Source: an uncultured Eubacteriales bacterium (GTDB lineage: Bacteria > Bacillota > Clostridia > Peptostreptococcales > Anaerovoracaceae). From it: DNA of 59,664 bases. Within the stretch, counting starts at the first letter, position 1; each line of letters begins with the position of its first letter. The notes beneath the pieces are model-generated. The model had not been told where the DNA came from. It worked only from the letters and a program-made list of their open reading frames with translations, and ran no database searches. Location of the stretch: the NCBI GenBank assembly GCA_902774265.1, contig CACYHR010000012.1, positions 1 through 59,664 of the forward strand, in the 5' to 3' direction. The position numbers and the translations under genes are program-made. This document shows positions 54,151-59,664 of this stretch, piece by piece.

Positions 54151-54489
54151 GATGTCAGATGAGATGCGGGCTTTTCTCGATTATCTCTGCGACCATGCAC
54201 CTGCAAGCGATCTGACCCGTGATATCGAAGCGCACATCGCACAGGCCAAGCAAACAAAGTATGGGAGGACAGCTATATGACTTTACGCGAATATTATGCT
54301 GAAGAATTCGAAGAAGCCGAAGAACGGATAACAGAGCGTGTGACAGCAGAAACGACTCTGAAAGAACGTACAGAGACTGCTCGTGACATGTTGGCCGATG
54401 GCAAACCAATTGAAGAGATCATTAAGTACTCAAGACTGTCACTTGAAGAGGTTCAGGCTATCACGGATAGTTTGATTAATACGAAATAA
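54151..54489 (+). pseudogene. 3' fragment of a PD-(D/E)XK family gene with frameshift
   Basis: The first frame reads SDEMRAFLDYLCDHAPASDL and continues to KQTKYGRTAI-stop; the second (54277 onward) reads MTLREYYAEEFEEAEERITE and ends ARDMLADGKPIEEIIKYSRL...SLINTK. In intact members of the family these blocks are one continuous C-terminus. The nuclease core is absent, so a deletion removed it and a frameshift separates the rest. The 70-residue second frame has a GGGAGGA site and could still be translated. Confidence 0.75.
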
Positions 54490-54621
54490 ACCATTATATT
54501 TCCTCTATAAAAACTGGAGAAGTAGGATTTATGTGATCCATACTCCTCAGTTCATTTTTTATTCTTTATTACCCGAATCTTCAACTATTAAAATAGCGCC
54601 ATACTTGGCACATCATGCAAA

Positions 54622-54651
54622 ACAGGCTTCTCCATTATGGAGAAGCCTGTA
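54622..54651 (-). terminator. Hairpin in the 3' region of the second Ig-like gene
   Basis: AACAGGCTTCTCC, ATTAT, GGAGAAGCCTGT. The 60 bp that follow toward the gene (GCATCAATTTATCTTGTTTC and on) are nearly the same as those at 40475-40545. Confidence 0.6.
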
Positions 54652-54734
54652 TGCATCAATTTATCTTGTTTCTGAATTAAACTATCAATAAATCGATATG
54701 ACGGTTAATTGTTTAACTTGTTTAAAAGATTATG

Positions 54735-56378
54735 CTATTTAATCTTGATTGTGTAAGTCTTTTCTGCTGAAGCAGCCTTGTATCCATTGCCTGCAGCAGT
54801 CTTAGCCTTAACAACGAGCTTAACCTTAGCACCCTTCTTCAGACCCTTCTTAACAGTAACTACACCTGTTTCATCGATGCTAACCTTACCATTTGAAGAA
54901 GTTGCTGAGAAAGTGATTGCATTACCGGAATCAGCAACAGCTGCTACCTGGAAAGTCTTAGCTTTAGCAAGTTTCTTAGTCTTCTTCTTAGCCTTGAAGG
55001 ACTTAGTTGTAACACCACTGAATGTGATGTCATCAAGCTTAGTGTTTTCAACATCTTTTTCAACTACCTGTACAGAAACTTCATTCGCACCCCAACGAAG
55101 TCCGAAATCACTTCTATAGGAATCATCTGCATCATTCCCGTAATTCTCGAACAGGCTCTTATATGTTTTGGCAGCAGTTGTTTCACTGTAGTTCTTATTA
55201 GACTTTATAGTCCATGTGTATACAGAGCTTTCTGAAGCACTCTTTGTAACTTCAATAGTATATTTTTCCTTGAAATATGCCATTGCCGCCTCAGCATCAG
55301 CGTCACAAATTCCATTTACAGCAATGTAGTCATATGGATCAGCTCCAGCAGCTACCGGTGTCAGGTTATTTGACTCGTGTGCCATGTTCTTGAAGCCAAA
55401 AGTGAATTTATTGGCGCTATAAACTCTGACTGTCATATACGTATTATGAGGACCTTTTGTAGAATCCTTATATGTCGCTGTAACCTTTACATTATATGTG
55501 CCTGCATCCTTAACACTTACTGTACCTGGATTATATTTGCCTGTTGTAGCGTCCTGAAGCGCATAAGTATAAGTCCATCCATCAACAGAACTATTAACTA
55601 TTGTGTGTGCAGCTCCATCATATGTCATAGACATATTTTCGCCCCATGCAACAGCCTTGTCTTTTTTCACTTCATCAAAATCGAACTTTGCAGCATTGTA
55701 GTCTAATGTAGCAGCCTGAACTGTAATTTCTTTTGCAGGAACCTCACCTACAAGACATTTTGCGAGCATTTCTCTTGTATCTGCAGAGACTGTTTCTCCC
55801 TCTACTTCAGTTGCTGGATTAATTACGGCTGTTACAGTCACTTTCTGCTCACCGAGATTCTCAGCATCAAATCCGGTATACTTATATGTGACAGTGAAAT
55901 ATTTAGCCCAATTAGTATTAATAAAAGGAACCGCATCAAAAGCTGTTTTATTGATCTTATCATTCAGCGATACATACAGATTTGTTGTGAGTCCTGCACC
56001 TGTCAGAGTTCCATCTGTCGTAGGATTCATCTTCATAAAGTTCGCTCTTGACCAGATAGTTGCTCCTGCAACCTCAGCATTTGCGAGGTCATAATAGAAG
56101 CCTCTATCATAGGACTCAAGTCTTTCAGGTGCTGGATTGTACTTATCATAATCTACATCAGCTGTTACTACACCATCAGACCAGGACCTTGCTATCTGCG
56201 TGTAATTAGTATCCCCAATCTTTACAGATGTAAATGTATCGTTCCACTTTCCGTTCAGTTTCCAACCTTCTGGTGCTTTTTCTAATAAGCCATCATTTGC
56301 AAATGCCATTGTTGGCATGAATGTGAAAATCATCATTACTGCCAACAGGATGGCTACAACACTTTTGTGTTTTCTCAT
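54735..56378 (-). CDS. Secreted Ig-like (Big2-type) surface protein, paralogue 2
   Basis: 547 residues. Signal peptide nearly identical to paralogue 1 (MRKHKSVVAILLAVMMIFTF). The middle is diverged but shares a pattern of beta segments (YTAVITNS-like blocks versus FTSVKIGDTNYTQIARSW). The C-terminal Ig-like domain is again conserved (FQVAAVADSGNAITFSATSS, VSIDETGVVTVKKGLKKG). Start: AAAAAAGGAGAAAG before the ATG. No enzymatic motif or sortase signal. Diversifying duplicated surface proteins is a reasonable reading. Confidence 0.8.
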   Translation of the reverse strand: MRKHKSVVAILLAVMMIFTFMPTMAFANDGLLEKAPEGWKLNGKWNDTFTSVKIGDTNYTQIARSWSDGVVTADVDYDKYNPAPERLESYDRGFYYDLANAEVAGATIWSRANFMKMNPTTDGTLTGAGLTTNLYVSLNDKINKTAFDAVPFINTNWAKYFTVTYKYTGFDAENLGEQKVTVTAVINPATEVEGETVSADTREMLAKCLVGEVPAKEITVQAATLDYNAAKFDFDEVKKDKAVAWGENMSMTYDGAAHTIVNSSVDGWTYTYALQDATTGKYNPGTVSVKDAGTYNVKVTATYKDSTKGPHNTYMTVRVYSANKFTFGFKNMAHESNNLTPVAAGADPYDYIAVNGICDADAEAAMAYFKEKYTIEVTKSASESSVYTWTIKSNKNYSETTAAKTYKSLFENYGNDADDSYRSDFGLRWGANEVSVQVVEKDVENTKLDDITFSGVTTKSFKAKKKTKKLAKAKTFQVAAVADSGNAITFSATSSNGKVSIDETGVVTVKKGLKKGAKVKLVVKAKTAAGNGYKAASAEKTYTIKIK

Positions 56379-56703
56379 TTTCTTTCTCCTTTTTTGTTCT
56401 CCATAAAACGTGTTTGCGGTTCCCCGAAAACCGCTTTTTTTTGTCTGATTAAAATTTAAATATCGGCGGTCAAACTGTATTTAATTTTTAACCTCCTTCT
56501 TTAAATTCTTGCGGCGCATACCGTCAAATGTGCCGAATCAGAGCAGGCCATAGTTCGCCCTTCACAGTTGGTAGTTTAGCGCATTTCCCGCTATAAATCA
56601 AGCAAAAAATCCAAGTTTTGTTTAAATAAATGTGTTCTGTTTTTTGTACGGACTATATTAGCGATTTTTTGAAAAATCGTGCAATAAATCGCAATGCTCG
56701 TGT
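56379..56703. other. Upstream region of Ig-like paralogue 2
   Basis: No gene seen. It holds the leader and presumed promoter of the minus-strand gene; the palindrome at 56704-56728 marks its far end. Confidence 0.4.
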
Positions 56704-56728
56704 GTTATAGCGTTTATTGCGCTATAAC
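56704..56728. promoter_or_regulatory. Palindrome GTTATAGCG...CGCTATAAC, candidate operator (copy 2)
   Basis: Perfect 9-bp arms with a 7-bp spacer (TTTATTG), between Ig-like paralogue 2 and the Xre regulator gene at 56808, about 80 bp before the latter's start. The same arms occur at 42732-42750. Autoregulation by the Xre protein is plausible. Confidence 0.65.
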
Positions 56729-56807
56729 AACATTCTAAATCCCCAAATATGTTAATTCTCTATATTGGTTAATTTCTCTTTTTAGAAAACAAAGGCGGGG
56801 ATTAGAT

Positions 56808-57062
56808 ATGCCAAGACCAAGAAAGAAGAACTCAGAACGTGATATTTCTCCGTGGGCCAGGAAGATCCGCGATCTTCGTCTGGACAATGATCTGACGCAG
56901 CAGGCTGTTGCTGATTATCTGAATGTCAGTCAGAGAGTCTATGCGGATTATGAGCTGGGGAACGTGAGGATCCCGGTCGAGCATCTTCTCAGACTCTCAT
57001 ATTATTATCACGTAAGTATGGACTATCTTTGTGATCGGTCCAACGATACTGTTTCGTTCTGA
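56808..57062 (+). CDS. Xre-family helix-turn-helix regulator
   Basis: 84 residues. A basic start (MPRPRKKNSERDI) is followed by the HTH: KIRDLRLDNDLTQQAVADYL, with recognition helix SQRVYADYELGN and the terminal helix VEHLLRLSYYYHVSMDYLC. The ribosome binding site GGCGGGGA precedes the ATG. It lies between the shared palindrome and the convergent pyridoxamine kinase gene. The likely target is its own promoter and the Ig-like genes. Confidence 0.9.
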   Translation: MPRPRKKNSERDISPWARKIRDLRLDNDLTQQAVADYLNVSQRVYADYELGNVRIPVEHLLRLSYYYHVSMDYLCDRSNDTVSF

Positions 57063-57066
57063 GAAA

Positions 57067-57912
57067 TTATCTGCTCATTTCTATAAGCTGCGGTATTGTT
57101 GATTCGAAGTTGACGCCGTACCATTTTCTGGCAGGGTCTTTCATTGTTGCATCGATGGTATACGCGGTGTAGTCGGCAGCCAGTGTCATGGCTTCCTGCC
57201 ATGTCTTGCCGCGCATCAGTAAGCCGACGCAGGTGCTCGAGAAGAGGTCACCTGTTCCATGGAAAACTGCGTCTACTTTATCATTCTGGTACAGATAGTA
57301 CTCTCCGGTGAGACTATCTCTACCCATTATGCCGGTTTTTCCCGGAGTGAGCGAAACGCCTGTCAGGACATTTATACGTGCTCCCAGTTCTTCGAGTGCA
57401 GTCAGCATTTCCTTTATATATTGTTCATCATGCTCTTCGCGATATTCAAGGCCGGTCATCAGGGATGCTTCTGTGAGATTCGGCATTATGATGTCTGCAC
57501 AGGCACATAATTCGGTATTCTTTTTTACGTAATCCTTGTCGAATCCCGGATAGAGCTGCCCTCTGTCTCCCATTACCGGATCGACTATCCTTATCGTTCC
57601 TTCTTTGCCAAAGTCATTGAATATGCCCTTGACCAGATCTATCTGTTCGATTGTTCCGAGATATCCGGTATAGATCGCGTCGAATTCTATGCCCTGGCTT
57701 TTCCAGTGATTAGTGATCGGTGCTATCTGGTCAGTCAGATCTTTGAATGTGAAATCAGGGAATATCGTGTGTGTAGAAAGGAGCGCGGTCGGCAATATTA
57801 CTGTCTCCGAGCCGAGTGCCGAAATGATCGGCAGTGCTATAGTGATGGAACATCTGCCTACGCAGGAAATATCCTGTATTGTGAGGACTCTTTTTGTATT
57901 ATTCTCTATCAT
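57067..57912 (-). CDS. pdxY: Pyridoxamine/pyridoxal kinase
   Basis: 281 residues of the ribokinase-like PdxY/PdxK family, which phosphorylates pyridoxal or pyridoxamine in PLP salvage. Features: VLTIQDISCVGRCSITIALP (substrate loop), FDAIYTGYLGTIEQIDLVKG, IVDPVMGDRGQLYPGF, ADIIMPNLTEASLMTGLEY and the anion-hole/catalytic Asp region HGTGDLFSSTCVGLLMRG. A clear AGGAGG site is not seen. Its upstream region holds the array of five hairpins. The gene symbol could equally be pdxK. Confidence 0.9.
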   Translation of the reverse strand: MIENNTKRVLTIQDISCVGRCSITIALPIISALGSETVILPTALLSTHTIFPDFTFKDLTDQIAPITNHWKSQGIEFDAIYTGYLGTIEQIDLVKGIFNDFGKEGTIRIVDPVMGDRGQLYPGFDKDYVKKNTELCACADIIMPNLTEASLMTGLEYREEHDEQYIKEMLTALEELGARINVLTGVSLTPGKTGIMGRDSLTGEYYLYQNDKVDAVFHGTGDLFSSTCVGLLMRGKTWQEAMTLAADYTAYTIDATMKDPARKWYGVNFESTIPQLIEMSR

Positions 57913-57973
57913 AATTATTCATAATGCCGGACATCAAAATGTCTGTTGAAAATTTTTGAATTATATATTAGTT

Positions 57974-58309
57974 AGTAGTTCCTAAAAAAGAGATTACATG
58001 TTTAGTAACTACTGATATTCTTACTTGTTTTGCATATAGAAGGATTGAGTAGTTCCTACAACCTGAAAAGGCGGCTCAGTAACTACTTTTTATTCATCTA
58101 CACTGCCATCGGAAGTATTGCAGTAGTTCCTACAGTCTGAAAACGCGGTTCAGGAACTACTTTACATTCATCTGTATTACATTTTGAAGTAACAAAGTAG
58201 TTCCCGTAGTCTGGAATAGTCGTTCAGTAACTACTTTATATTCATCTTTATTGCTGTTGGAAGCGTTAAAGTAGTTCCTGCAGCTTGAAACAGCCTCTCA
58301 GGAACTACT
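57974..58309. repeat. Array of five 40-nt hairpins at 74-bp spacing
   Basis: Each unit starts AGTAGTTCC and ends AACTACT: 57974-58013, 58048-58087, 58122-58161, 58196-58235 and 58270-58309. Starts are exactly 74 bp apart and each hairpin is exactly 40 nt. Stems are 10 bp (AGTAGTTCCT/AGGAACTACT) or have one mismatch (AGTAACTACT). Loops differ but keep a CTGAAA-like core. The spacers are related (TTTATTCATCT...), so it is a degenerate 74-bp tandem repeat whose stems are conserved best. Confidence 0.92.
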
Positions 58310-58336
58310 TTTATCTTCTTATCTGTTATCAGATCT

Positions 58337-58517
58337 TCAACCAGGAGCAAAGCTCCAACAAGCTCGCTTGATTGGAGCGAGCGACGCCGTACTTATCGGA
58401 GGAGCTCAGCCTCCGGAGATCAATGCTTCCGACCCAGTGGGGGATTGTTACCCACCACTGATGGTCGAAAATGGAACCCGCCGCCTAAGAGGCGGGGGAC
58501 ATCCGGTGTCTGTTATA
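58337..58517 (+). repeat. Dispersed structured repeat, copy G (near complete)
   Basis: 181 bp from TCAACCAGGAGCAAAGCTCC to CCGGTGTCTGTTATA. It keeps the left hairpin (GGAGC, AAA, GCTCC), the block ACTTATCGGAGG...CTTCCGACC, the CACCACTGATG hairpin and the terminal CCGCCGCC/GGCGG hairpin. It lies between the 74-bp array and the ptb gene. The open frame through it shares the peptide IGGAQPPEINASD with copy F. Confidence 0.85.
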
Positions 58518-58596
58518 ATCAGTGCCTTCAAATATAAATGTGATATAATCCGCACTTTATATTTGCTCTACCGTTTGTCTCCGGGGTACAGCCGGT

Positions 58597-59505
58597 TTAG
58601 TTGGATGCTGCTGCGGCGAGTACGATGGAGTAGAATTTTTCTGCTGCGCTGGAGCCTCTTGATGTGAGGACGATAGGAGCCTTGGCGCCTACGATCATGC
58701 CTGCCATCATTCCTGTGCCGTCGCCGCTGATGACCCATGCCTTGCCGAGCATGTTGCCGGCAGCCATGCACGGCATGATGAGTGCGTCTGCCTCACCTGC
58801 AACAGGACTTTCGAATTTCTTGAAGTCAGCGATTTCCTTGCTGAGTGCGATGTCGTAGGAGATAGGGCCTTCGACTGTGCAGCCGGTGATCTCTCCGTTT
58901 ACGTTCATTTCCTTGAGTGCAGCCGCGTCTACGGATTCCGGAGCCTTCTTGTTGAGGACTTCCGCACCGCATACTACTGCGATCTTAGGATCGTCATATC
59001 CGAGTGAATGCAGTACATCTACTGCGTTGTTGATGATTTTGACCTTCTGTTCGAGGTCAGGATTGAGCAGCATTCCGCCGTCTGTCAGAACGACTACCTT
59101 GTGGTAATTCGGAACCTGGAAGAGTCCGACGTGTGACATGATCTTTCCAACCTGCAGGCCGGTCTCCTTGTTGACTACCTGTCTCAGCAGGTCAGCTGTC
59201 TGCATGCGGCCCTTCATAAGGAAATCGCCTTCGCCCTCTCTGATCAGGCGAACTGCAGTCTTTGCAGCCTCGACATCATCATCCTCGTTGTAGATCTTTA
59301 CGTCACCGAAATCAAAACCTTCGTCAGCGCAGATCTTCTTGATCTCCTCTTCCTTACCGACGAATACAGGCTCTACTATACCCTCTTTGAATGCTTCATA
59401 AACAGCATCCAGAGAATGCTCGTCGTGGGCACACGCGAGAACGAGTCTCTTCTTGACAGGGTTAGCCTTGACCAGTTCAGCCATCGCTTTGAAATCTTTT
59501 AACAT
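58597..59505 (-). CDS. ptb: Phosphate butyryltransferase
   Basis: 302 residues of the PTA/PTB family. It converts butyryl-CoA and phosphate to butyryl phosphate in clostridial butyrate formation. Typical features are LVLACAHDEHSLDAVYEAF at the start, LMKGRMQTADLLRQVVNKE, SHVGLFQVPNYHKVVVLTDG, EVLNKKAPESVDAA and the terminal GMIVGAKAPIVLTSRGSSAAEKFYSI. Phosphate acetyltransferase is the alternative, but length and motifs fit Ptb better. Start: AAGGAGGAG 6 nt before the ATG. No buk gene lies within the window; it may be beyond 59664 or elsewhere. Confidence 0.9.
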   Translation of the reverse strand: MLKDFKAMAELVKANPVKKRLVLACAHDEHSLDAVYEAFKEGIVEPVFVGKEEEIKKICADEGFDFGDVKIYNEDDDVEAAKTAVRLIREGEGDFLMKGRMQTADLLRQVVNKETGLQVGKIMSHVGLFQVPNYHKVVVLTDGGMLLNPDLEQKVKIINNAVDVLHSLGYDDPKIAVVCGAEVLNKKAPESVDAAALKEMNVNGEITGCTVEGPISYDIALSKEIADFKKFESPVAGEADALIMPCMAAGNMLGKAWVISGDGTGMMAGMIVGAKAPIVLTSRGSSAAEKFYSIVLAAAASN

Positions 59506-59664
59506 TGATAACTCCTCCTTAATATATAAAAGTAATAACTATTGTAACCGAATACGGTATCTGACAGCGAAATACTCTGCTTATCATCATGAGCTGCGTT
59601 CAGTGCACTGCTACTCCGCCGCTCTGTTCTCACGAGGAGTTTGCAGACTCCGCTTCGCTTCGGG

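Noticed and set aside
54277-54489. Independent 70-residue gene
   Set aside because: Its sequence is the C-terminal end of the PD-(D/E)XK family and continues the frame lost just upstream, so it is better called part of a pseudogene.
57974-58309. CRISPR array reading of the 74-bp units
   Set aside because: Repeat-like arms of 40 nt and 34-nt intervals look CRISPR-like, but the intervals are homologous to each other, the 'repeat' centres vary, and there are no cas genes nearby.
59506-59664. Another gene or element at the right edge
   Set aside because: Only the upstream region of ptb and a short GC-rich hairpin-like end (GGAGTTTGCAGACTCC) are visible; too little to name.

Overview
The window reads as chromosome of a low-to-mid GC Gram-positive anaerobe of the class Clostridia. 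The evidence is AGGAGG-type ribosome binding sites throughout, a butyrate-pathway phosphate butyryltransferase, a tuf gene preceded by tRNA-Thr, VTC/DUF4956/GtrA surface-polymer genes, and many secreted proteins with Ig-like or Fn3-like tails. I cannot name the genus; a Eubacteriales relative is my best guess. No phage, plasmid core, rRNA operon or CRISPR-cas locus is visible.

Layout. 1-260: start of tuf and tRNA-Thr(GGT). 540-8900: a minus-strand lipid or acyl-peptide-like biosynthetic cluster (acyl carrier proteins, split AMP-ligase, GH3-family ligase, condensation-domain protein, MMPL/RND exporter). Several members carry lesions. 9190-14590: a secreted GxSxG hydrolase, an ApbE flavin transferase lipoprotein, and a divergent NusG-II/Gx-transporter pair. 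14508-25370: a minus-strand surface-polymer module running from a two-component system through VTC, DUF4956, a beta-solenoid lipoprotein and GT2-GtrA to a NAGPA-type glycosidase. 26270-28400: a membrane-anchored beta-domain protein and a phosphoesterase. 28500-37780: a complete Wadjet defence operon (jetABCD) followed closely by an unusual ParB-like/BMP fusion. 37887-56378: secreted modular proteins (calcineurin-like phosphoesterase, transglutaminase, two Ig-like paralogues), an O-antigen-ligase-like protein, a HipBA-like pair and PD-(D/E)XK 'transposase' genes. 56800-59505: an Xre regulator, pyridoxamine kinase, and phosphate butyryltransferase.

The most unusual non-coding content is threefold. 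(1) A dispersed family of structured repeats has seven copies, ends in ...CCGGTGTCTGTTATA, and includes internally deleted derivatives; a compact hairpin series next to a residual reading frame suggests a relic of an IS200/IS605-TnpB-type element with its RNA. (2) Upstream of the pyridoxamine kinase gene lies an array of five 40-nt hairpins at exactly 74-bp spacing. (3) Several palindromic operator candidates are present, two of them shared between the promoters of the duplicated secreted-protein genes.

Most genes are on the minus strand in co-directional runs with short spacing. The biosynthetic cluster at 0.6-8.9 kb is the best candidate for an undescribed pathway, but a frameshift, an in-frame stop and decayed ACP copies suggest it may be degenerating in this strain, unless some are sequencing errors.
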